This document shows, in pieces, positions 8,424-16,846 of a stretch of 64,000 bases of DNA. This DNA comes from Vibrio bivalvicida (GTDB lineage: Bacteria; Pseudomonadota; Gammaproteobacteria; Enterobacterales; Vibrionaceae). A model generated the notes under the pieces. That model was not told the DNA's origin, ran no database searches, and saw nothing but the letters and a program-made list of their open reading frames with translations. A program made the translations under genes and the position numbers. Positions within the stretch are counted from its first letter, which is position 1. Each line of letters opens with the position of its first letter. Location of the stretch: contig NZ_LLEI02000014.1 of assembly GCF_001399455.2 (NCBI RefSeq), forward strand, positions 1-64,000. Direction: 5' to 3'.

Positions 8424-9329
8424 ATGAAGCTTGCCAACACGCCAATAACCCAGCACCAGTTTGGAACTATTCCGTTTTTCTTAAAGCGTGATGATCAACT
8501 GCACAGCCATTTCAGCGGTAATAAAGCACGTAAGTTTATGGCCGTGTTAGAGCAAGACTACCCATCAATTCAAACACTAATCAGTTATGGCAGTACCCAA
8601 TCTAACTCGCTCTATTCCTTGTCAGCTCTGGCGGCCATTAAGGGTTGGCAACTGGAGTTTTACGTAGACCGAATCCCATCGTGGTTGAGTGATACCCCGC
8701 TAGGAAACTATCGCGGCGCTTTAGAACTCGGCGCTAAGATCATTCCAACCGCCGATTATCACCTTCACCCCAAAGACTACATCGAGCAGATTCGACAACC
8801 AGATAACTCGTGCTTGGTGTTACCTGAAGGTGGGCGCTCTAAGCTCGCGAGACAAGGTGTTGATCAGCTAGCGGCTGAAATCCTGTCTTGGACAAGATTC
8901 GAGCCCAATCATCAGTTCGTTGTCGCCCTCCCAGCAGGGACTGGCGCGACTGCGCTGTATCTGCACAAGTATCTGAAACCACATTCAATCCCAGTTATCA
9001 CTTGCCCTTGCGTAGGAGGAAAAGAGTACTTAATCCAGCAGTTTGAAGAGCTGGGTGAGAATGATTTCCCACACATCCTCGAGTTAGAGACCAAGCATCA
9101 TTTCGCCAAACTGTATGAGCAAGATTATCGGATCTGGAAGCAGCTTCTCGCCGAAACCCACGTAGAGTTCGATCTTCTCTATGATCCGATGATGTGGCAG
9201 TGTCTACAATCATGGTATAAAGAAAACCAAGATAAGAGCATCATTTATGTTCATCAAGGTGGTTTGCTCGGCAATGAAAGTATGCTGCCGCGCTACGAGC
9301 GAAAATTTGGTGAACGCTTTGGGGACTAA
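8424..9329 (+). CDS. PLP-dependent ACC deaminase/D-cysteine desulfhydrase family
   Basis: Fold-type II PLP enzyme of 301 residues. The Schiff-base lysine is likely Lys34 in HFSGNKARKF, matching the GGNKxRK motif of the ACC deaminase/DcyD family; a Ser/Thr-Gln-Ser-Asn segment (YGSTQSN) follows and the PAGTGATALY stretch is the phosphate-binding loop. Substrate is uncertain: D-cysteine desulfhydrase activity is common in Vibrionaceae-type members, ACC deaminase less so. Followed after 2 bp by the DUF1496 gene. Confidence 0.8.
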   Translation: MKLANTPITQHQFGTIPFFLKRDDQLHSHFSGNKARKFMAVLEQDYPSIQTLISYGSTQSNSLYSLSALAAIKGWQLEFYVDRIPSWLSDTPLGNYRGALELGAKIIPTADYHLHPKDYIEQIRQPDNSCLVLPEGGRSKLARQGVDQLAAEILSWTRFEPNHQFVVALPAGTGATALYLHKYLKPHSIPVITCPCVGGKEYLIQQFEELGENDFPHILELETKHHFAKLYEQDYRIWKQLLAETHVEFDLLYDPMMWQCLQSWYKENQDKSIIYVHQGGLLGNESMLPRYERKFGERFGD

Positions 9330-9331
9330 AT

Positions 9332-9649
9332 ATGAAGTCATACATTATATTGCTACTTGCTACGCTCTCTTTACCTCTGTTCGCGAACACGATCATCACC
9401 ACACCCGCGAAACCCATCATTGGTATTAACGCTAGTGAGATTAGTAAACGCGTCTGTTATTACCAAGATCAAGCTTATTCTGATGGCGCAATTATCCAAG
9501 TCGACGAATATTATATGATCTGTTCGTCAGCCAATGATTTTGAATCCAATGGCGCTTTAAAGTGGCACAGTATTGATGAGCACGAAGCGGCAGAATCGTC
9601 TAATCAAGAGCCCGCAGAAAAACCCGTCAAGCGATATTCAGTCAACTAG
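9332..9649 (+). CDS. DUF1496 family secreted small protein
   Basis: 105 residues with an N-terminal signal peptide (MKSYIILLLATLSLPLFA) and the core CYYQDQAYSDGAIIQVD, which matches the DUF1496/YnjH family as I remember it. Function unknown; probably periplasmic. The two cysteines in the core (CYYQDQ and MICSS) could form a disulfide. It starts 2 bp after the PLP enzyme stop, so it is likely cotranscribed. Confidence 0.75.
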   Translation: MKSYIILLLATLSLPLFANTIITTPAKPIIGINASEISKRVCYYQDQAYSDGAIIQVDEYYMICSSANDFESNGALKWHSIDEHEAAESSNQEPAEKPVKRYSVN

Positions 9650-9679
9650 CGTATGTTCTACCAATAAACAAGGCACATT

Positions 9680-10084
9680 TTGATCACACCAATAGCCACT
9701 CGTCTAACTAAAGGTGACGACCTTAAGCATAGTATTCAGGACTTGGTCACTAAACACAGTATCAGCGCTGGGACAATCGCCTCTTGCGTAGGTTGCTTTA
9801 CTCACTTTCATATCCGATTGGCGGGAGCAACTGACACTTTAGAATTAAGCGAACCATTAGAGATCGTCTCTATCATGGGCACGCTAACGCCCAACCACCA
9901 ACACATTCATATCTCGGTGGCCAGACAAAACGGAGAGGTTGTGGGAGGTCACCTGCTGGAAGGATGCTTAATTGATACCACTGCAGAGCTGATCATTCAT
10001 CAGTATCACAAGCTGAGCTTTAGCCGCGAAGCTGATCCCAAGACTGGATACACAGAATTGACCATTGGCACCCACGGCCATTGA
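9680..10084 (+). CDS. PPC (DUF296) domain protein
   Basis: 134-residue single-domain protein of the plant-and-prokaryote conserved (PPC/DUF296) family, with the HIHISVARQNGEVVGGHLLEGC core (two His before the beta hairpin and the GGH motif) that forms the trimer interface and a possible metal site. In bacteria the role is unknown, although it is often labelled DNA-binding. Start is TTG with an AAGG ribosome site six bases upstream; no better ATG is present. Confidence 0.8.
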   Translation: MITPIATRLTKGDDLKHSIQDLVTKHSISAGTIASCVGCFTHFHIRLAGATDTLELSEPLEIVSIMGTLTPNHQHIHISVARQNGEVVGGHLLEGCLIDTTAELIIHQYHKLSFSREADPKTGYTELTIGTHGH

Positions 10085-10201
10085 CGTTGTTTTCCAGCCA
10101 GATGGCATTGTCGTGACAAACGCTTTATCTATTTACCTCGACACTGGTGAATAGCACTAGCTTTACTATCCTTAGCAGAAAGAAGTAAAGTGAGATGCGC
10201 T

Positions 10202-12376
10202 ATGAAAAACACGCAATCCGTCGGCCTCTTTGGCAACTTGTCCGTACGCTGGAAGTTTTTGCTTGCCGCAGGAGGAAGCCTAATTATTACAGCTTCGGCA
10301 CTGATGGTTTCATTTTTGTACGCCAGTGACCAGGCTCAGCAGCTAGTCCGTCGACAAACTGAAAACAATTTAAAACAATCCGCCGAACAATACATCAATG
10401 AACTCGCGAACCAGCAATCTTTAAAGATGCAGAGCTTCTTTGACGGTTCGTTTGATCGAGCTGATATGTTGGTGAAAAACATTGTCTCTCTTAAAGAAAA
10501 CACCGACCAAGGATTAGTTGATTCCGATTCACTGCGGCCTCTCCTGAATCAAATCATCAAAAAAACCGTGAGTGACCACAGCGAGATGCTAGGCCTATAC
10601 GTGGTTTCAGAAACAGAGGCGCTCGATAACAGTGATGTGTATTACGTTAATAGTGAAGAAGCTGCGTCCAATGAAGTCGGTCGATTTGCTCCGTACTGGG
10701 CTCGCTCAAGTGATGGAAGCGTAGAGCTTGAAGTTCTGGTTGAAGAAGACATCAATGATACTGAACTTGACGAAACCAATACGCCGTTCAATGAATGGTA
10801 TGCATGCCCAATACGCAATCAAAATGCCTGTGTTCTTAATCCATATCTAGATACTGTGGGTAATGAAGAAATACTGATGACCTCACTTACCTTACCCATT
10901 GTGTCGAAAGGGCAGCTCGTCGGTATGCTGGGGGTCGATTTTGGATTAAACAAGATCCAAACCCTAATCACGGACGCAGACCAGAATATGTTCTCTGGAC
11001 ATGGCCAAGTGTTATTGCTCAGTCATGGCGGGTTCATTGTCGGTTACGATGTAGACCAGAGTTTAGTGGGTACACATTTATCCGAAGCCAGTATTACTGG
11101 CTCTGATTCTCTGCTTAGCTGGCTTAGTCAGCCCACCTACTCGGTCAACTGGGAGGACAACGGTGAAACACTTCGCGCCAAGATTCCCGTTCAGTTGTCA
11201 GCTAATGCGCAGCCATGGGGGCTAGTTTTCGACGTTCCGCGTAAAGATGTTATGCAGCAAGCGCTGGAACTAGAAAAGACCTTAAATCAAGCCAATCGAG
11301 AGTCTGTCACGAATATCTTTCTGATTGGCATATTCATTACCATCACCGTTCTCATATTAAATGCGCTTGTGGCCTCCAAGCTAGTCAGCCCCATACGCGT
11401 TGTCTCCCGTAGTCTTGAAGATATCGCAGGAGGCGAAGGGGATTTGACCCGACGATTGGCGGTAAACAGTAATGACGAAATCGGTGCTCTCGCTTCTGGC
11501 TTCAACCAATTTGTTAGCAAACTTCAAGGTATAGTGGCTCAAATTTCGACCTCTGTCGCGGGAGCAAAACTAAACGCAGAAGAAGCGTCAAGTATTTCTC
11601 AACGCACTAATCAGGGAATGCAGCAGCAGTTTACCGAAATTGATCTGGTCGCGAGCGCCTCTGCTCAACTGGCTTCAACCGCACAAGAAGTCGCCAACAG
11701 TGCTAGCCAGGCTGTAAATTCTGCCAAAGAAGCCAACGATGCGGCAGAGCAAGGGAAAGTCGTCATTGACTCTACAACGCATGCAATGGAATCACTGGTT
11801 GCAGAGGTAAGTGCTGCCGTCCCGATAGCCGATAATCTCGCCCAAAACAGCGAAAATATCACCTCTATCTTGGTGGTTATTGAGAGCATCGCCGAACAAA
11901 CCAATTTACTGGCACTTAACGCAGCAATTGAGGCCGCCCGTGCCGGAGATCAAGGCAGAGGTTTCGCCGTTGTCGCTGATGAAGTAAGAACCCTCGCGGG
12001 AAGAACTCAGGACTCTATCAGTGAAATTCGCGAAGTCATCAACCAATTGAAAACAGGTACTAACGAAGTCGTCGTTGCGGTACAAAAAGGTAATGAGAAT
12101 GCTCAACAGACCGCAGAACAAGTCAACAATACTGTAACTGTATTAGAGCAAATCATTACCCATATCGTCAGTATTGATGAAATCAGCAACCGCATATCTG
12201 AAGCGGCAATGGAACAACGTGGCGTCGCTGAAGAGTTAAGCCACAACGTCACTAATATAAGAGATGTTAGCCAAGCGGTCAGCCAAGAAGCAGACTCATC
12301 TGCTAGGGTAAGCCAAGAGCTATCGAACTCAATGTCAGAGCTGCAAAGCTTGGTTCAACAATTTAAGGTCGAATAA
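10202..12376 (+). CDS. methyl-accepting chemotaxis protein
   Basis: About 724 residues: TM1 near 15-40, a large periplasmic sensor of roughly 320 residues with Cache-like features ([21 protein letters not shown]), TM2 near 360-385, HAMP ([24 protein letters not shown]), and a cytoplasmic signalling domain with the hairpin tip [18 protein letters not shown]. The Cache-type sensor suggests an amino-acid or organic-acid ligand, not determined. An upstream GTG at 10190 is in frame; the ATG at 10202 is preferred. Confidence 0.92.
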   Translation: MKNTQSVGLFGNLSVRWKFLLAAGGSLIITASALMVSFLYASDQAQQLVRRQTENNLKQSAEQYINELANQQSLKMQSFFDGSFDRADMLVKNIVSLKENTDQGLVDSDSLRPLLNQIIKKTVSDHSEMLGLYVVSETEALDNSDVYYVNSEEAASNEVGRFAPYWARSSDGSVELEVLVEEDINDTELDETNTPFNEWYACPIRNQNACVLNPYLDTVGNEEILMTSLTLPIVSKGQLVGMLGVDFGLNKIQTLITDADQNMFSGHGQVLLLSHGGFIVGYDVDQSLVGTHLSEASITGSDSLLSWLSQPTYSVNWEDNGETLRAKIPVQLSANAQPWGLVFDVPRKDVMQQALELEKTLNQANRESVTNIFLIGIFITITVLILNALVASKLVSPIRVVSRSLEDIAGGEGDLTRRLAVNSNDEIGALASGFNQFVSKLQGIVAQISTSVAGAKLNAEEASSISQRTNQGMQQQFTEIDLVASASAQLASTAQEVANSASQAVNSAKEANDAAEQGKVVIDSTTHAMESLVAEVSAAVPIADNLAQNSENITSILVVIESIAEQTNLLALNAAIEAARAGDQGRGFAVVADEVRTLAGRTQDSISEIREVINQLKTGTNEVVVAVQKGNENAQQTAEQVNNTVTVLEQIITHIVSIDEISNRISEAAMEQRGVAEELSHNVTNIRDVSQAVSQEADSSARVSQELSNSMSELQSLVQQFKVE

Positions 12377-12410
12377 CCCGCAATAGTTCGATAGCAGTAT
12401 TCATTCAGAT

Positions 12411-12440
12411 AAGAAAAAGCTCCATCGACTGATGGAGCTT
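12411..12440 (-). terminator. terminator of the A-C-B PTS gene
   Basis: Perfect 10-bp stem AAGCTCCATC/GATGGAGCTT with a GACT loop; on the minus strand it is followed by TTTCTT. It lies 24 bp after the stop of the PTS gene. Confidence 0.75.
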
Positions 12441-12463
12441 GGAGCATAAATAGTTCGGGGGAA

Positions 12464-14344
12464 CTATTTGACTAAACTCCGTTTGGATTTGATCAACGCA
12501 GCGGCGTTATGCATAGCATCTTTGGTACTGACATCGATAATCGCGATATTGCTAAACCTTTCTGGCTCTTTTATTGCCACGTCATGAGCGAAGATCACCA
12601 GTTTTGCTCGCGCGATATCTAGTTCGGTGATGCGGTTGTTAATGCCATCTGCGCCTTGGGTTTCTACTTTAATTTTGATGCCCATAGAATAGGCTGCTTT
12701 CTCCAATGATTTAGCCGCTAGAAACGTATGGGCAACACCGGAAGGACATGAAGTCACCGCAAGTACATCGGCTTCCCCCTCTGTTTGCACTGATGAGTAT
12801 GCGCGGCGAAACGAGTCATACTCTTCATCTTCTCGTACCGTTTTTTTCAATAGAATGACAATACACGCCGTCGTGAGTGCGCCCGCAACGGTTCCGACGA
12901 TATAGCCCAACTTACCATCAACGACAGGAAGTACGATCCAACCTCCCCACGGTGCATGATTGATAACGTGGAACATAAAGCCAATGACATTACCAACAAT
13001 CCCACCAGCAACAATAGCCGGAAGAACCCGAGTAGGATCTGCAGCAGCAAAAGGAATCGCTCCTTCGCTGATACCAATCATACCCATTATACCTGCTGCT
13101 TTTCCTGCTTCGCGTTCATCACGCCTAAATTTATTCGGTGACAGCAGCGTCGCTAATGCTAGCCCCAGAGGAGGTGTACAGATTGCAATACCAACGCCGC
13201 CCATAAGCCAAGGCTGAGTATTAACCTGAGTTTGAGCAAACAACGTGGCTACCTTGTTCACTGGCCCGCCCATGTCGAACGCGGTCATCGCACCAAGCAC
13301 TGCGCCTAACACCACTTTCCCCGAACCTGCCATATCCGTTAACAGTAAATTCAAGGCATTCATGGTGGCTGAAATAGGTGCTCCTATTAACCACATGACG
13401 AGCCCACAAGTGGCAAATGTTCCGGCCAAAGGATAAATAAAGATACTGCCTAACGAAGTCATGCTATCAGGCAATTTAATCTGCTTAAGTAGCAGCACAA
13501 AGTAACCAGCAAAAAAACCGACAACTATGGCACCGAGAAACCCGGTATTGTATTGGTCTACCGCTACCCATGTACCGATCATCCCCGGTGCCAACCCCGG
13601 TTTATCTGCAATCGAATAAGCGATGTATCCACCCAGAACGGCAGTAAAAAGCGTTAATCCGGCAATGCCCATGTGCGCCATATCAGCCAGAACGCCCTGC
13701 TCTGGCAATGCTGCATGACCTGTCATCATTACCGACAGTGAGAGCAGCACACCACCCGCAACGATAAAGGGGATCATGTGCGATGTGCCAAACAGTAAGT
13801 GTTCTTTCACTCGCGCTAAATGCCTTTTGAACGGGCTTAGTGGCTCTATGCTTAACGCCTGCGCAAGGTTATCTTGTTCAAAATATGGTTCTGGCGTACT
13901 TTCAGTGATCAGCAATAAAGCCGCCTCTATACTTTCTGCCTGTTTAAGCTGATCGATAAACTCCTCTTCAATCAACTTGGTAGAAAGCTGCGCCAACACC
14001 TCTATATGATGGTGGTCGTCGCCATCTGGGGAAGCAAGCATAAAGAACACATTCGATCGCTCGCCATCTTCGGCGCCATAATCAATCCCACTACGGCTAA
14101 TGCCAACTGCAACGGCAGGTTTTGCCACCGCTGAACTTTTGGCATGTGGAATGGCAATCCCATCTTCAAACCCGGTATTACCAATCTCTTCTCTTGCCCA
14201 TAAATCAGCAAGAAACTGATCTTTATCGGTTAGCTTTTTGGCATCATGAAGCAATTCCACCAACTCTTTGAGCGCTGCCTCTTTTGTGGTTGCTTTTAAG
14301 TCGAGACAGATGGTCTCTGATTGAACTAGGTTTGTAATATCCAT
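12464..14344 (-). CDS. fructose-family PTS IIA-IIC-IIB permease
   Basis: 626-residue PTS transporter of the Fru superfamily. Order: IIA (1-150, active His67 in GIAIPHAKSS), IIC membrane domain (about 175-500) and C-terminal IIB with phosphocysteine near residue 533 (TSCPSGVAHT). I start at the ATG at 14344 (MDITNLVQ), preceded by AAGG; an open frame continues 35 codons upstream without family similarity. Its IIC and IIB are close to those of the IIC-IIB permease at 20413, sharing the QTQV.TQPWLMGGVGIAICTPPLG segment, so they look like paralogues. I recall a similar multi-gene PTS cluster, VC1820-VC1827, in V. cholerae. Sugar not assignable. Confidence 0.88.
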   Translation of the reverse strand: MDITNLVQSETICLDLKATTKEAALKELVELLHDAKKLTDKDQFLADLWAREEIGNTGFEDGIAIPHAKSSAVAKPAVAVGISRSGIDYGAEDGERSNVFFMLASPDGDDHHHIEVLAQLSTKLIEEEFIDQLKQAESIEAALLLITESTPEPYFEQDNLAQALSIEPLSPFKRHLARVKEHLLFGTSHMIPFIVAGGVLLSLSVMMTGHAALPEQGVLADMAHMGIAGLTLFTAVLGGYIAYSIADKPGLAPGMIGTWVAVDQYNTGFLGAIVVGFFAGYFVLLLKQIKLPDSMTSLGSIFIYPLAGTFATCGLVMWLIGAPISATMNALNLLLTDMAGSGKVVLGAVLGAMTAFDMGGPVNKVATLFAQTQVNTQPWLMGGVGIAICTPPLGLALATLLSPNKFRRDEREAGKAAGIMGMIGISEGAIPFAAADPTRVLPAIVAGGIVGNVIGFMFHVINHAPWGGWIVLPVVDGKLGYIVGTVAGALTTACIVILLKKTVREDEEYDSFRRAYSSVQTEGEADVLAVTSCPSGVAHTFLAAKSLEKAAYSMGIKIKVETQGADGINNRITELDIARAKLVIFAHDVAIKEPERFSNIAIIDVSTKDAMHNAAALIKSKRSLVK

Positions 14345-14546
14345 TATTTCTTGCCTTGCCATGCTCGCGCTCGAACATAGATTAATCACCTCGCCTCGCC
14401 CGATATATAGGACTAAAACGGCATTAACTGGATTATTGTAACACCCCATAAAAAGTGTGAAGCCTATCTTTCAAATTGTTGCTCTTGGTCGAGGCAATCA
14501 CACGGCGCTGTGTTAATATCCGGCAAAATAGCCACAGAGAATTATT

Positions 14547-14849
14547 ATGAAAATCATTGCTGTCACTGCTTGTCCAACAGGCATTGCACATACTTATATG
14601 GCAGCAGACGCGTTAACCAAAGCTGCGCCCAAACATAACGTGCAAATTAAAGTTGAGACCCAAGGTGCAATGGGAATCGAGAACCCGCTAACACCTCACG
14701 ATATTACCCATGCAGACAAGGTGTTGATTGTCTCGGATATTGAGATTGAACAGGCAAATCGATTCGACGGCTTACCCTGTGTACAAATCCCTATCGAAGA
14801 CGTACTGCTTAACGTTGATAAAGTTTTTATTCTCCACTGCAGAACGTAG
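14547..14849 (+). CDS. stand-alone PTS fructose-family IIB protein
   Basis: 100 residues, a complete single IIB-Fru domain with phosphocysteine Cys9 (VTACPTGIAHTYMAADAL). It carries phosphate from IIA to a IIC partner. It is divergent from the A-C-B permease and is followed after 9 bp by the HPr-like/IIA gene, so the two form a small operon of soluble PTS parts lacking their own IIC; they may serve one of the neighbouring permeases. Confidence 0.85.
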   Translation: MKIIAVTACPTGIAHTYMAADALTKAAPKHNVQIKVETQGAMGIENPLTPHDITHADKVLIVSDIEIEQANRFDGLPCVQIPIEDVLLNVDKVFILHCRT

Positions 14850-14858
14850 CGCACTGTC

Positions 14859-15635
14859 ATGACAGAGTATCAAATCACCTTTCTTGTCGAAGACTCCAAT
14901 GCGAGTGCTCACGCTAGCAAGCCCTTGTGCAGTCTTGCTAGAAAGTTCAAAAGTAGCATAGATATTATCAACATCACCCGAAATCGTAGTGCTGATATGG
15001 CCAAGTCTGTTGCGTTGCTGCAAGCTGGGCTAGTAGAGGGGGATTTGTGCCAGATAACTGCTTTTGGCATTGACGCTGAGCTTGCTTGTTTTGTACTAAA
15101 AGATATCGTCGCAGAGCACTATGCCTTGGTTGGATCCAACATTAACTATGAGTTTTCCGACCAACTTGCCAAGCGATTACCTCAGCTTCGTACACCCAGT
15201 GAAATTAACTGGCACTATGCCAAAGCGCATACCGAGCTGACCAAGTTTGAATGCTTAAAAGGATTGGCTCAACTGATCTACCCGTGCTCTGCTGATGACC
15301 TGATCCTTGCTTTCATTAAACGCGAAGAGCGTTCATCAACGTGTGTTACAGCGGGTATTGCTTTGCCCCATGTCATGTTTGATGATGTCGACCAAATCTC
15401 CATTGCCGTGATTAGCAGCGATACCCCAATAGATTGGGCTTCAAAAGTGGGGGGGATTCACTTGGCTATAGCACTAGTGATGCCTTCATCACCGTCCCGT
15501 GAACAGATAGTGACCGCAACAAACCTAACCAGAAACCTGCTGTATGGAACGTTTGCAGAGCGTTTATTAATGACCAAAAGCAGTATCGATCTCCAAGCCC
15601 TGCTGATGTATTCCATGTCACGATTGATCGCTTAG
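14859..15635 (+). CDS. HPr-like domain fused to PTS IIA (fructose/nitrogen type)
   Basis: 258 residues. Residues 5-92 align along their length with HPr, but the position of the HPr active histidine is Ser16 by my alignment and the following Arg becomes His18 (SAHASKP instead of GLHTRP). Residues about 125-258 form a IIA-Fru/PtsN domain with a conserved active site His171 in GIALPHVMF. The N-terminal half may therefore be a regulatory or docking relic rather than a phosphocarrier. Cotranscribed with the free IIB gene upstream; it could supply IIA to the IIC-IIB permease at 20413, which lacks one. Confidence 0.75.
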   Translation: MTEYQITFLVEDSNASAHASKPLCSLARKFKSSIDIINITRNRSADMAKSVALLQAGLVEGDLCQITAFGIDAELACFVLKDIVAEHYALVGSNINYEFSDQLAKRLPQLRTPSEINWHYAKAHTELTKFECLKGLAQLIYPCSADDLILAFIKREERSSTCVTAGIALPHVMFDDVDQISIAVISSDTPIDWASKVGGIHLAIALVMPSSPSREQIVTATNLTRNLLYGTFAERLLMTKSSIDLQALLMYSMSRLIA

Positions 15636-15638
15636 CCA

Positions 15639-16478
15639 CTAAATAGATCCACGATAATCAGATGGCGTTCTTCCAGTACGATTTTTAAATACTCGACAGA
15701 AATAATTCACGTCTTTAAAGCCACACCTTACCGACACCTCGTTGAGCTTGAAGTTATACTTCTTGAGCATGAACTTAGCACGTTCGATTCTTACCCACGT
15801 AATGTAGTCGGCTAATGTCATGTGCCCTTGCTGACGAAATAAGCGCGATAAGTGGTTGGCCGAGATACTAAAGCGCGTCGCGATGCTATCTCGGGTTATC
15901 TGGCGATGGAAGTTTTCCTGGATGTAGATACAGATCCCCTGATAAAGATCCTGAACTCGGCTATGAGACTGCTCTAATGGCGCATCAAGCATGGCTTTGC
16001 AGTATTGAAGTAACGCTTGCAGCAACAACTCATCCATCGGTTTTTTGGTGCACTCTCTAGCAAGCGAACTGAGCGCCTCTAGAATATTATCTATCGCAAA
16101 CCCAGAGCGTGTCTGAATACTGTGTTTTTGGATGTCGTAAAAGGTAGCTTCTCCCTTGCGCTTACTGACCAAACTTAACCCCAGTTGACGCCGGCCAAAA
16201 AGAATACTCAGCACCGAGCAATTGGTGTCCCAGTCGGGTTTGTTCCAGCAATTAGGCGGAATAAAAATAGCATCTCCAACCTTAGCGACAATTTGCGTGA
16301 CTTTGCGCTCATGGTCTTCCATCTCATTAATGTACTCACCCTCTAACACGATCTCCAAGCGCGGAAAGTTCACTTGATAACTGCATTCTGGTGGCGTGTG
16401 AAAATCTCCTGCAAACCATATGTGATGAAAAGCTTCCCTCTCGCTCAGTACAGAAGAAATTAGATCATGAAATACCAT
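15639..16478 (-). CDS. AraC-family transcriptional regulator
   Basis: About 279 residues: N-terminal cupin-like sensor (including the VGDAIFIPPNCWNKPDW turn) and a C-terminal double helix-turn-helix (about 175-275; ISANHLSRLFRQQGHMTLADY and VSVRCGFKDVNYFCRVFKNRTG). Start taken at the ATG at 16478 with GAGAG upstream. It is divergent from the mannose-type PTS/manA genes and the probable regulator of that cluster. Its stop is 4 bp from the stop of the convergent HPr-IIA gene. Confidence 0.88.
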   Translation of the reverse strand: MVFHDLISSVLSEREAFHHIWFAGDFHTPPECSYQVNFPRLEIVLEGEYINEMEDHERKVTQIVAKVGDAIFIPPNCWNKPDWDTNCSVLSILFGRRQLGLSLVSKRKGEATFYDIQKHSIQTRSGFAIDNILEALSSLARECTKKPMDELLLQALLQYCKAMLDAPLEQSHSRVQDLYQGICIYIQENFHRQITRDSIATRFSISANHLSRLFRQQGHMTLADYITWVRIERAKFMLKKYNFKLNEVSVRCGFKDVNYFCRVFKNRTGRTPSDYRGSI

Positions 16479-16493
16479 GTTGGATACTCTCAA

Positions 16494-16809
16494 TAAGTCG
16501 CGCGTGTGCTACGGGCATAGGTATACCGCTAGTTGAGATTCTATGCTATTGAGCAAAATCACAATTTAAGATTAATGATACAAAAATCCAGCTTTAGCAA
16601 TAAATTTCTAGCTAATTAGTATTATGGGCACCTCAAACCACAACCCAAAACAATACATAAGCCACTGTTTTATAACAACATACAATCAAAAACCCGCATG
16701 TAACCTTGACGATATAGGCGATCTTAATCACACCTCAAAAATGCCGTTACAATCCTCTAGTAAATGCATTTTTTCTTCACTACAGTCCATTTCGTACAGC
16801 TTCCAAAAT
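16494..16809. other. divergent intergenic region, AraC gene / mannose-type PTS
   Basis: AT-rich spacer with no credible gene. It must hold promoters for both flanking genes. I saw only half-sites resembling CRP boxes (ATCACAATTT, AATCACACC) and no clear AraC-type direct repeat. The notable element is the hairpin at its right end, described separately. Confidence 0.5.
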
Positions 16810-16841
16810 ACCCCTGATACAACATTAAAATTATTAGGGGT
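16810..16841 (+). promoter_or_regulatory. hairpin enclosing the Shine-Dalgarno of the A-B-C PTS gene
   Basis: ACCCCTGAT (16810-16818) can pair with ATTAGGGGT (16833-16841) over 9 bp with a single G-U pair and a 14-nt loop. The right arm contains AGGGG, the only good ribosome-binding sequence for the ATG at 16847. Folding would hide it, so translation could depend on a protein, sRNA or temperature opening the stem. Confidence 0.5.
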
Positions 16842-16846
16842 TCAAA

